Shown here piece by piece: positions 34,845 to 43,046 of a stretch of DNA of 64,000 nucleotides. Position 1 is the first letter of the stretch, and the number at the start of each line of letters is the position of its first letter. Source of the stretch: G963556115 sp963678205 (GTDB lineage Bacteria > Planctomycetota > SZUA-567); contig OY782760.1 of the NCBI GenBank assembly GCA_963678205.1, positions 3,374,146 through 3,438,145 on the forward strand. The letters run 5' to 3'. Below the pieces are notes generated by a model. It was not told the origin of the DNA and ran no database searches. It saw nothing but the letters and a program-made list of their open reading frames with translations. The position numbers and the translations under genes are program-made.

Positions 34845-35825
34845 ATGCACTGGACGAGAAAACATCTTTTGGGTTTAGAGGATCTCTCGTATGACGAGTT
34901 AATACATATTCTTGAGACAACCGACAATCTTAAGCAGGTTTCAACCAGGGCAGTTAAAAAAGTCCCGGCTCTATCTGGAAGAACAGTGGTAAATATGTTC
35001 TATGAGCCTTCAACCCGGACCAGTCTATCTTTTACACTTGCTGAAAGAAGAATAAGTGCAGATGTTCTCTCATTCAGCAAAAGTGGCTCATCTGTAAGCA
35101 AGGGTGAGACACTCATTGATACCGCAAAAAATATCGAAGCAATGGGCGTAGACATAATGGTTCTACGCCATAACGCTTCTGGAGCTGCAAAACTCCTCAG
35201 TGAGAATGTAAGTTGCGGTGTTGTGAACGCAGGTGATGGTCAGCATGAACATCCAACTCAGGCATTACTCGATATTTACACAATGAGAGAAGTTATGCAG
35301 CAGAGGGAAGACCTCCCTAATGACTTCTCAGATATAACGATTTCTATTGTTGGTGATATCGCCCACAGCAGAGTAGCCAGAAGTAACATTTGGGGGCTCA
35401 CAACTCTAGGAGCAAAAGTTATTGTAGTTGGTCCTGCTACCATGATTCCTCCTGAAGTAGAACGCATGGGAGTAGAAGTATGCTATAACATGGATGAAGC
35501 AGTAAAGAAATCACATTTTATTAATATGTTAAGAATCCAATTCGAAAGACAGAATGGGGTATGCCCTTTCCCAAGTATCAGTGAATACTCCAGACTCTTT
35601 GGGCTTAGCAAAGAACGCATTGAACGACTTGAGAGAAAAGACCTTGTTATTATGCACCCAGGACCAGTAAACAGAGGCATAGAATTGACTCCGGATATTG
35701 CAGATGGAAGTCAGAGTGTGATTCTACAACAAGTTGAAAATGGCGTTGCAGTGCGCATGGCAGTACTGTATCTGATAAATGGAGCCTTAGGATCTTCTAT
35801 CACCGAACAGACAACAACAAATTGA
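34845..35825 (+). CDS. pyrB: Aspartate carbamoyltransferase catalytic chain
   Basis: Makes carbamoyl aspartate, the first pyrimidine-specific step. 326 residues. Carbamoyl-phosphate site FYEPSTRTSLSF near 50, the KGET block, VLRHNASGAA, HPTQALLDIYTM near 135 and HPGPVNRGIEL near 270. No pyrI regulatory chain is present nearby. I chose the ATG at 34845 with AAGGAG upstream; a TTG six codons earlier is rejected. It follows pyrR by 64 bases and is followed 36 bases later by the Memo/AMMECR1 gene. Confidence 0.95.
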   Translation: MHWTRKHLLGLEDLSYDELIHILETTDNLKQVSTRAVKKVPALSGRTVVNMFYEPSTRTSLSFTLAERRISADVLSFSKSGSSVSKGETLIDTAKNIEAMGVDIMVLRHNASGAAKLLSENVSCGVVNAGDGQHEHPTQALLDIYTMREVMQQREDLPNDFSDITISIVGDIAHSRVARSNIWGLTTLGAKVIVVGPATMIPPEVERMGVEVCYNMDEAVKKSHFINMLRIQFERQNGVCPFPSISEYSRLFGLSKERIERLERKDLVIMHPGPVNRGIELTPDIADGSQSVILQQVENGVAVRMAVLYLINGALGSSITEQTTTN

Positions 35826-35861
35826 TCTTGACAAAGCATACGAAATGATAAGGATAACATA

Positions 35862-37655
35862 ATGAATACCAGACTGCATATTCTAGTACTTATCTTAGCA
35901 TTACACCTAAGCTACACTGCATTAGCAGTTGATTTAGTAGCAGAATCTGAACAGAATAGCAGCGAAGCACAAGGCGTTGCGAATTCTACCCCCCCCCTTT
36001 CAAAAGTAACAGGAAATTGGGAGTATACCCCTTCTGAACTTCCTTCAGATAAAACAGGTATGGAAAAACCAGACCCAGCAGAAGCAAAAACGGCGCCAAA
36101 ACTCCCGACAGTTTTCCTGCCAAGACAGGTTTTTCCTGACAATATACGTCAACCCAGCGGTACAGATATACTATACCCTGCTAACAAAGACCTATTGTAC
36201 AGATTACTCAGTTCTCTAGATAGGCCTCAAGCACTACCTGAAGTACCTGGTTTAGCCAAAACCTTTATTGCCCCATGGGGCTCAATTGATGGCGGACTTG
36301 CAACTGCAGCGAAAGTATACCAATATTTAAGACACTTAAAAGGATTAAAGACAATTGTCCTTCTTTCCCGCGCACATAGAGGTCCCCTTACAGACTGTAG
36401 TGCTTCAGTATGGCCTGACGGAGGATACGCAACACCACTAGGTATAACTCCAATAAATACCTTATCAGCAAAAAAACTTATGAAAAATGAACTATTCGGA
36501 TTTGATCATGTTGCTCATATGAATGAACTTTCTATTGAGACAAATGTACTGCTGATTCAATATTTTTTGCCAGACGTCCAGATTGTACCAGTATTAATCA
36601 ATCCCAATAGTAAAAAAGAACTCGAAAGCATAGCAAACAGCCTAGCAGGTATTCTAGCAGGTAACAGTACAGTAATGATAGGCATCAGTAACCTTTCATA
36701 TGGCATCTCAACTGCAGAACAAGCAGGGCAGTTGGACTTAAAGACAATCTCATCAATAAGTACAATGGATTTAAATATTATTAATAACACAGGGCAAAAA
36801 CGAGCTGAAGGGCTACCGCCAGAAGCTGGGGTACTTGAGAGTCCGCCAACAGTGATGACCACAATCTTAACTTCGCTATTACTTGAAGAAGATACTCTAA
36901 CCTGGCTCGGATACAATAAAAGCAGACAATTCCCTGGTAGACCGCTTATAACTGGTTATGTTGCCGGCGCAATTTCAGAACGGGCATCAGTAAGCTGGAA
37001 TGATGCGCAAATATCTGCAATTATGCAGCACTCAAAAGGAAAGCTCTCTGCTGAAGCGGTAAAAGAAATGTTTGACATAGCTCGCGACTCACTCGAAGCC
37101 GCTGCAGTTATGGCAAGATATGATACGCCATATCCAAAAAATCCCGAGCTACTAAAAAAACGAGCCTTATTTATCACGGCCTACACCCCCAAAGGTCAAG
37201 TTCTTGCATCAATGGGAAGCACTGGTACAGGTGCGAGGATATGCAACGGCATAAGCGAAGCAGCACGCATGTGCGCAGTAGGAGAGGATCCACAACAGAG
37301 CAAAAGAATAAGCTCGGATCAAGCATATCAAGCAGAACTCGTAATTTCAATTTTGAAAGATTTCAAAACTGCTGGGCGCTGGGATGAGATTAAGAACGGT
37401 ATGGGTGTTGTTATCGCTAGAGGTGACAGCCGAAGCCTGGTCTTACCAATAACAGCAAAACGAAATAATTGGGGCGTTGAAGAGATGCTGGGATTTGCAT
37501 GTCGCCAAGCAGGCTTGAGACCAGATGCTTACCGCTCTGATAAAATTGACATTTTTACTTTTAAAACAGACGACTATATAAGCCCAAGTAGAAAACTTCC
37601 TAAAGTAAAACCTCTGGCAAAAAAGCCTTCTGAAGACCAGACTGAAAAAGAATAG
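35862..37655 (+). CDS. Exported Memo-AMMECR1 fusion with degenerate motifs
   Basis: 597 residues with a signal peptide (about 1-22, cleaving after TALA). Residues 85-350 resemble the MEMO1/AmmeMemoRadiSam B domain, and 420-580 the AMMECR1/A domain (LPITAKRNNWGVEEMLGFACRQAGL is its late block). In many prokaryotes these two accompany a radical SAM enzyme (AmmeMemoRadiSam), function unknown; no radical SAM partner is adjacent here. The usual APHAG is APWGS, the EHSxE His is Leu (ELSIE), and AMMECR1's LRGCIG is LASMGS, so key residues seem lost. Between pyrB and hemA, six bases from the latter. AAGGAT precedes the ATG. Confidence 0.7.
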   Translation: MNTRLHILVLILALHLSYTALAVDLVAESEQNSSEAQGVANSTPPLSKVTGNWEYTPSELPSDKTGMEKPDPAEAKTAPKLPTVFLPRQVFPDNIRQPSGTDILYPANKDLLYRLLSSLDRPQALPEVPGLAKTFIAPWGSIDGGLATAAKVYQYLRHLKGLKTIVLLSRAHRGPLTDCSASVWPDGGYATPLGITPINTLSAKKLMKNELFGFDHVAHMNELSIETNVLLIQYFLPDVQIVPVLINPNSKKELESIANSLAGILAGNSTVMIGISNLSYGISTAEQAGQLDLKTISSISTMDLNIINNTGQKRAEGLPPEAGVLESPPTVMTTILTSLLLEEDTLTWLGYNKSRQFPGRPLITGYVAGAISERASVSWNDAQISAIMQHSKGKLSAEAVKEMFDIARDSLEAAAVMARYDTPYPKNPELLKKRALFITAYTPKGQVLASMGSTGTGARICNGISEAARMCAVGEDPQQSKRISSDQAYQAELVISILKDFKTAGRWDEIKNGMGVVIARGDSRSLVLPITAKRNNWGVEEMLGFACRQAGLRPDAYRSDKIDIFTFKTDDYISPSRKLPKVKPLAKKPSEDQTEKE

Positions 37656-37661
37656 AAGATA

Positions 37662-38987
37662 ATGAAGATATACTGTTACTCAATTGCCCATAACAAGAGC
37701 GATGTAGCACTGAGAGAGTGTGTGTCTTTGACTGGGCATAATTCAGCGATACTTGCAGATACATTACTATTATCAGGACTTACAGAAGCTCTTTCACTCA
37801 GCACCTGCAACAGGACTGAAGTATTTGTAGTGTCCAAAGAAGATGAAATACCTGACTTCGCGCTATATATCAGTGACATTACAGGTACACCTAGAAAATT
37901 AATTGAAGATACTGCTACGCTCTATGAAGATAAAGAAGTTATAAAACATCTCTTCATGCTGGCATGCGGTCTTAAATCGATGGTTATTGGCGAAACAGAA
38001 ATACTTGGACAATTAAAAAAATCCTATGCGAATGCTTTGTCAGTAAATAGCACCGGGAAGATTCTTAACAGGAGCTTCCAACGCGCATTCACTCTTGCAA
38101 AGCATATACGTAGTGGTACTGATATTGGTAAGTTCAGAGTGTCAGTAGCCAGTATCGCCGTAGAAGAAATACTAAAACAGCGAACTGAAATCAATAAACT
38201 CAATATCTACGTCTGGGGCACGGGAGAAGTAGGTAGAGCCACTGTCGAAGCACTTGAAGCATGTGGGGCTAAGCCTGGTATTATATTGAGCCGAAATCCT
38301 GAGAGATTAAAGGACAACCCCTTTGCTGCTGGCTGGGTCACCATACACAGTGATGCTCACGCAGAGGTTATCTCTGATGCGGATATCTTTATTTCATGTA
38401 CTGGTGCCCCGCACGCGGTAATACAGCTAAAGCACCTGAGTAAAATCTATAAACCATTATTACTTGTTGATCTGGCTGTTCCAAGAGATATTGTTCCTGA
38501 GGTAAGAAATCTTAAAGGTGTAACCCTTATTGACATGGACGATATCGGCAGTATTTCTCAGAGCAATATTTTACAGAGAGAACTATTAAAAGACCAGCTA
38601 ACACCGATTCTTTATGAAGAAGCAAGCAAGTATTATACCTGCCTACTTGCATGTGACTCACAAAGTTGTATTGCAAAATGGAGACAGGAAGCACATGAAA
38701 TCCTTGCTAAAGAAGTAGAAACCTTACTCTCAGAGACAAATGACCTCCCAGATGAATTTAAGGAAAAATTCAACCAACTAGGAAGGCGCCTTATGCACAG
38801 AATGCTTCATTGGCCAAGTGTTGCTCTTAACCGAGCTATCAGCAGTAACCTGCCCTGTGCTGATTATTTCAAAGAATTGGAATCAGAGATTGAGCTAGAA
38901 TTTACAAAAGAAGAATTATACAATGGTAAAGAAATTTATATTAAATCAGAAGACACAACCAAAGAGATAAAAAGAAAGAAAAAATAA
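37662..38987 (+). CDS. hemA: Glutamyl-tRNA reductase
   Basis: Reduces glutamyl-tRNA to glutamate-1-semialdehyde with NADPH, the first step of C5 heme/tetrapyrrole synthesis. 441 residues. Catalytic Cys in LSTCNRTEVFVV (near 48), MVIGETEILGQLKK (near 108), NADPH loop VWGTGEVGRATVEAL (near 185), and DLAVPRDIVPEV near 270 are present; the C-terminal helical dimer domain ends in a Lys-rich tail. The start lies six bases after the Memo-like gene with only a weak GAAG site. Its stop overlaps the hslV start (TAATG). Confidence 0.93.
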   Translation: MKIYCYSIAHNKSDVALRECVSLTGHNSAILADTLLLSGLTEALSLSTCNRTEVFVVSKEDEIPDFALYISDITGTPRKLIEDTATLYEDKEVIKHLFMLACGLKSMVIGETEILGQLKKSYANALSVNSTGKILNRSFQRAFTLAKHIRSGTDIGKFRVSVASIAVEEILKQRTEINKLNIYVWGTGEVGRATVEALEACGAKPGIILSRNPERLKDNPFAAGWVTIHSDAHAEVISDADIFISCTGAPHAVIQLKHLSKIYKPLLLVDLAVPRDIVPEVRNLKGVTLIDMDDIGSISQSNILQRELLKDQLTPILYEEASKYYTCLLACDSQSCIAKWRQEAHEILAKEVETLLSETNDLPDEFKEKFNQLGRRLMHRMLHWPSVALNRAISSNLPCADYFKELESEIELEFTKEELYNGKEIYIKSEDTTKEIKRKKK

Positions 38988-39520
38988 TGGCTAAAATTAG
39001 AAGTACAACAATTATATCAGTTAAAAAGAATGGTAAAATTGCAATTGGAGGAGACGGACAGGTCAGCTTGGGTAATACTATTATGAAGGACACAGCTAAG
39101 AAGATACGCTCACTTGCTGGAGGAAAAGTCCTCTGTGGGTTTGCTGGTTCAACAGCCGATGCTTTTGCATTATTAGAAAAATTTGAGCAGAAGTTAGATG
39201 AATACAATTGCAATATCTTACGTTCAGCCATTGAGATGGCGAAACTTTGGAGAACAGATAGAGTTCTAAGAAGACTAGAAAGTATGATGATTGTCATAGA
39301 TAGTGAGAATCAATTGCTCTTAGGAGGCAGTGGCGATGTGATAGAAGCTGATGATGGGGTACTTGCAATCGGCTCTGGCGGACAGTACGCAGCTGCGGCG
39401 GCAAAAGCTCTTATCAGAAACACCGACATGTCAGCAGAAGAGATTGTAAAAGAAGCCCTCACACTCGCTGGAGAGATCTGTGTTTTCACCAATGGCAACC
39501 ATATCATTGAAGTTCTATAA
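38987..39520 (+). CDS. hslV: ATP-dependent protease HslV subunit
   Basis: Proteasome-like peptidase that pairs with the unfoldase HslU. 177 residues. The mature N-terminal threonine should be Thr7 of MAKIRSTTIISVKKNGK, leaving a six-residue propeptide; GDGQVSLGNTIMK, CGFAGSTADAFALLEKFE and AIGSGGQYAAAAAKAL match HslV closely. It overlaps hemA by one base and ends the purA cluster before a terminator. hslU, usually the next gene, is not here: the following genes read the other way. Confidence 0.93.
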   Translation: MAKIRSTTIISVKKNGKIAIGGDGQVSLGNTIMKDTAKKIRSLAGGKVLCGFAGSTADAFALLEKFEQKLDEYNCNILRSAIEMAKLWRTDRVLRRLESMMIVIDSENQLLLGGSGDVIEADDGVLAIGSGGQYAAAAAKALIRNTDMSAEEIVKEALTLAGEICVFTNGNHIIEVL

Positions 39521-39582
39521 GTAAAAGAATATCATACATCATAGAAGGCTGAACCTAGAATAATTTTCTAAATTTCAGACAA

Positions 39583-39630
39583 CAATATTTGACTTACCTT
39601 TTTTTAATAAAAAAGGTAAGTCAAATATTG
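39583..39630. terminator. Bidirectional terminator between hslV and lipA
   Basis: CAATATTTGACTTACCTTTTTT pairs with AAAAAAGGTAAGTCAAATATTG around a very short AT loop; the arms include both the T-run and the A-run. It separates convergent genes. Confidence 0.9.
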
Positions 39631-39649
39631 CAAAATGCCCAACCCTAAA

Positions 39650-40516
39650 TTATTTCTTAATCATAACGTCTTCTGCATTGTAGCTGCTCCTTACAAATGG
39701 AGCTGCAGCAACACTGGCAAATCCCATTTCCTTAAGGTCATTCTCCAGTACTGCAAATTCTTCAGGTGGCATATAATACTTCACAGGCAAGTTTCTATCA
39801 TTAATTGGCGATAAATACTGCCCAACAGTAATGATATCAACTTGCGCTTCTCGAAGCTTGCGAGCAACTTCGATTATTTCATCATATTTTTCACCAAGTC
39901 CCACCATCATCCCGCTCTTTGTAAAAATATCAGGAAAATGCTGTTTAATATACGCAAGCTGTGCAACACTTCTTTCAAACTTAGCAATTGGTCTTACTGT
40001 CTTATATAACCTTGGAACTGTCTCAACATTATGGTTGTAAACATCAGGCAGTGATTTTGCAGAAAGCCCCCATGCCTCTTCATTTCCTGCAAAATCCGGG
40101 ACAAGAATCTCAATAGTAGTATTTGGATTGATCTTTCTTACCTGAGTAACTGTCTGATTGAAATGCTCAGCACCACCATCAGATAGATCATCCCTTGTTA
40201 CCGAAGTAATTACCGCATGAGTCAAATCAAGCCTCTTTACAGCTTTTGCGATACGTACGGGCTCATCTGGATCCAGAGGTTGAGGCTGCTCACGTCCAAT
40301 AGCGCAGAAGCCACATCTTCTGGTACAATTCTCCCCCATCATAATAAAGGTTGCTCTACGTTTACTATAACACTCAGATCGATTTGGACACTTAGCATTG
40401 CTACAAACTGTTTTAAGGTCTAAATCTACAAGACACCCTTTAACACTTCTGAGTCTATCATTATCATTCTCAAGCCTAATACTGAGCCACTCAGGCCTCG
40501 GATTCTTCTTCGACAT
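39650..40516 (-). CDS. lipA: Lipoyl synthase
   Basis: Radical SAM enzyme that inserts two sulfurs into octanoyl domains to make lipoate. 288 residues. The auxiliary cluster Cys occur in CSNAKCPNRSEC near 35-46 and the SAM cluster Cys in CTRRCGFC near 62-69; a GLGE loop (MMVGLGEKYDEI) and the C-terminal RSSYNAED with the conserved Ser follow. The ATG at 40516 has GGGAG five bases upstream, rather than one six codons earlier. It starts inside the last 26 bases of malQ, so the two are translationally linked. No lipB/lplA is visible. Confidence 0.94.
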   Translation of the reverse strand: MSKKNPRPEWLSIRLENDNDRLRSVKGCLVDLDLKTVCSNAKCPNRSECYSKRRATFIMMGENCTRRCGFCAIGREQPQPLDPDEPVRIAKAVKRLDLTHAVITSVTRDDLSDGGAEHFNQTVTQVRKINPNTTIEILVPDFAGNEEAWGLSAKSLPDVYNHNVETVPRLYKTVRPIAKFERSVAQLAYIKQHFPDIFTKSGMMVGLGEKYDEIIEVARKLREAQVDIITVGQYLSPINDRNLPVKYYMPPEEFAVLENDLKEMGFASVAAAPFVRSSYNAEDVMIKK

Positions 40517-42068
40517 CCTTTCTCCCGCGATCATACAGAAAATTCATACTGCTAATATACCATACTTCAAGGTTCTCAAGCTGCTCAGAGAGCATTCTCC
40601 AACGCCAGTTACCTTCACCAATACCTGGTCTATTCATTCTCGCTTCATTACCTAACCCCATTATATCTTGAACAGGAAAGATTGCAACATCTGCAGTAGA
40701 CATCATCGCGAGTTTAATAAAATCCCAATGAATATTAGAACCATCTACCCCAATATACCTTCTACAAAGATCGCGCTCTGCATCTATTATATCACGTCCC
40801 ATATGAGCATAATCATCGCCTTCAGCTCTATACCACCCTTGTGAAGTATCATTATCATGAGTACCAGTATAAACAACACAATTTTTATTATAAGCATGCG
40901 GGCGATAAAAATTCGCCCCGTCGCAAAAAGCGAACTGCAAGATCTTCATTCCAGGCAAATTGTTTTCATCTCTAAGAACTTCAACCTCCGGCGTAATCAC
41001 ACCAAGATCTTCAGCGATAAGAGGTAATTCTCCTTCAATATCAGCTTTAAATTCTTTGAGTAAAGCGTTAAAAAAGTCCTGTCCAGGCCCAGTTACCCAT
41101 TTGCCATTCTTTGCCGTCGTTTGCCCAGCTTCAACCTGCCAATATGCTTGAAACCCTCTAAAATGATCGATTCGAACAATGTCTGTCTGAGAAAGGATCG
41201 CCCTCATTCTCTTCATCCACCATTTATAACCATCACTCTTCATCAAACCCCATTTATAAATTGGATTTCCCCAGAGCTGCCCATCTTCGCAAAAATAATC
41301 TGGAGGTGCTCCAGCCATAAGAAGGGCCTCACCTGTCTCTGGGTCAACTTCAAATAATTCTCTATCAGCCCAGACATCAGCACTATCATGTGCAGTATAA
41401 ATAGGTAGATCACCGATGACTTTAATACCTTTTTTATTTGCACTCTCTTTCACCCGTGTCCACTGCTTATCAAAAATAAACTGTAGCCACGACTCAAGCT
41501 CTATTTCATATGACAATTCATCTCTTGCCTTTGCAATAGCCTTGGCTTCTCGCATAATAAGTGACTTATCATCCCATTGCCACCAAGCTTTTTCAGCATT
41601 TTTTGACTTTATAGCAACAAAGAGCGCAAAATCATTCAGCCAATCTGAATTCTTATCTTTAAAATCAGCAAATTCATCATAAAGTGAGCTCAAATTCTCT
41701 TTACCATCGTTAAAATTATCAAAAGCAACCTTGAATCTTTTATCTTTAAATTTACGAACATTCTGATAATCAACACGATTTTTAGACTCAGACCTGTACC
41801 CCAGAACATCAGTTCTACCAAGTAGTCCATAATCGAATAATAAATCCAAGGATATCAAATAAGTATTACCGGCAAATGACGAAAGCGTCTGGTACGGGCT
41901 ACCTGAAGCATTTATCGGTCCAAGAGGTAACAACTGCCAATACTTTAGACCTGTTTTATCAAGATACTCAATAAATCTATCAGCCCCTTCACCAAAATCA
42001 CCTATTCCCTCATCTCCAGGAAAAGAAGAAGGATGAACTAAAACACCAGCACCTCTTTCCAACGCCAT
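40491..42068 (-). CDS. malQ: 4-alpha-glucanotransferase (amylomaltase)
   Basis: GH77 enzyme that transfers maltooligosaccharide chains during glycogen/maltodextrin turnover. 525 residues. Motifs: GVLVHPSSFPGDEGIGDFG at the N-terminus, LPLGPINASGSPY, GDLPIYTAHDSADVWA near 220, nucleophile Asp in DIVRIDHFRGF near 295, acid Glu in LIAEDLGVI near 345 and YTGTHDNDTSQGW near 400. AAAAGGAT lies before the ATG. The gene's 3' end overlaps lipA. A GH57 amylase-type gene is elsewhere in the window. Confidence 0.95.
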   Translation of the reverse strand: MALERGAGVLVHPSSFPGDEGIGDFGEGADRFIEYLDKTGLKYWQLLPLGPINASGSPYQTLSSFAGNTYLISLDLLFDYGLLGRTDVLGYRSESKNRVDYQNVRKFKDKRFKVAFDNFNDGKENLSSLYDEFADFKDKNSDWLNDFALFVAIKSKNAEKAWWQWDDKSLIMREAKAIAKARDELSYEIELESWLQFIFDKQWTRVKESANKKGIKVIGDLPIYTAHDSADVWADRELFEVDPETGEALLMAGAPPDYFCEDGQLWGNPIYKWGLMKSDGYKWWMKRMRAILSQTDIVRIDHFRGFQAYWQVEAGQTTAKNGKWVTGPGQDFFNALLKEFKADIEGELPLIAEDLGVITPEVEVLRDENNLPGMKILQFAFCDGANFYRPHAYNKNCVVYTGTHDNDTSQGWYRAEGDDYAHMGRDIIDAERDLCRRYIGVDGSNIHWDFIKLAMMSTADVAIFPVQDIMGLGNEARMNRPGIGEGNWRWRMLSEQLENLEVWYISSMNFLYDRGRKDVEEESEA

Positions 42069-42184
42069 AAATAAATCCTTTTCTTATAATTTGTAAAGAA
42101 TAAGTCTCTTTACCATTATATACAACATATTGTGATATTCATCAAAAAATCGTCATACTTACATAATTATAACAATCTAAAAAT

Positions 42185-42212
42185 TTTGCTACACCCGAAA
42201 GAGTGTAGCAAA
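42185..42212 (-). terminator. Terminator after the Bax-inhibitor-1 gene
   Basis: Minus strand TTTGCTACAC pairs with GTGTAGCAAA around an eight-base loop and is followed by ATTTTTAG. It closes the cbiC-GGDEF-BI-1 unit before malQ. Confidence 0.85.
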
Positions 42213-42232
42213 TTAATTCCGTAAATTTTATA

Positions 42233-43018
42233 TTAGTTTCTACTACGCAATTTAGAAATTAACCGTAAAATTTCAAGATAGAGCCATATTAAAGTCACCA
42301 TCATAGCAAAAGCACCATACCATGACATATACTTTGGAGCTCTACGAGCTGCTGCATTCTCAATAATTTCAAAATCACGAATCAAGCACAAAGCAGCTAC
42401 AACACAAACAATACCACTGAAAGCTATCCCCATAACACCATTACCATAAATTATCGATATTCCATTTCCCCAGAAACTCATAATAAAGTTTATCAGATAT
42501 ACCGCTGCTATAGCCAGAACAGCTCCACTGAGGACAGCTTTAAATCTTTGGGTTGGTACAATGATTCTTTTATAATAAAGAAGAAGCATGATAAAGAATA
42601 CAGCAAATGTAGACGCAGCAGCCTGCATCACAATTCCTGGATATGAGAACTCAAAAAAAGCTGAAATCGAACCAATTGCAAGGCCTTCAGCAGCGGCATA
42701 TGGAATCGCAAGCGCTCTAGCCAGATGCGGTTTGAAACTTATAATCAAAGCCAGTATAAATCCAGCAATAGCCCCTATAAAAATAATACTGGTTATTATT
42801 CCCATAACGGGGCTGACAATATTTCCATTCATATCTACCTGAGATACATTTTTAAAGAATAAAAACCATGGAATCATTGCTGTAGCAATAACGACCATCA
42901 ACATGATGATAGTACGTATAATAGTACCTTCAATAGTCATTGTATCATCATTTGAACTAAACGAGGCATCTGCAAAAACCTTACTGCGCATTGCAGGACT
43001 GCCAGAAATCAAACCCAT
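42233..43018 (-). CDS. Bax inhibitor-1/YccA family membrane protein
   Basis: Inner-membrane protein of 261 residues with about seven hydrophobic segments after a hydrophilic 30-residue N-terminus. The order of segments, the YAAAEGLAIGSISAFFE block near 108 and the YYKRIIVPTQRFKAVLSG block near 148 are typical of the bacterial YccA/YbhL/YetJ group, whose members conduct Ca2+ or interact with FtsH. FtsH is encoded in the window, but 12 kb away. TAGGAGA lies before the ATG. It is the last gene of a leftward group, 28 bases after the diguanylate cyclase gene. Confidence 0.88.
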   Translation of the reverse strand: MGLISGSPAMRSKVFADASFSSNDDTMTIEGTIIRTIIMLMVVIATAMIPWFLFFKNVSQVDMNGNIVSPVMGIITSIIFIGAIAGFILALIISFKPHLARALAIPYAAAEGLAIGSISAFFEFSYPGIVMQAAASTFAVFFIMLLLYYKRIIVPTQRFKAVLSGAVLAIAAVYLINFIMSFWGNGISIIYGNGVMGIAFSGIVCVVAALCLIRDFEIIENAAARRAPKYMSWYGAFAMMVTLIWLYLEILRLISKLRSRN

Positions 43019-43046
43019 AAATTTCTCCTAGTAATAAATTAAAAAA

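Noticed and set aside
35828..35856. TTGACA before the Memo-like gene as an internal promoter
   Set aside because: No acceptable -10 box at 16-18 bases, and the ATG follows too closely; the gene fits as part of the purA cluster.
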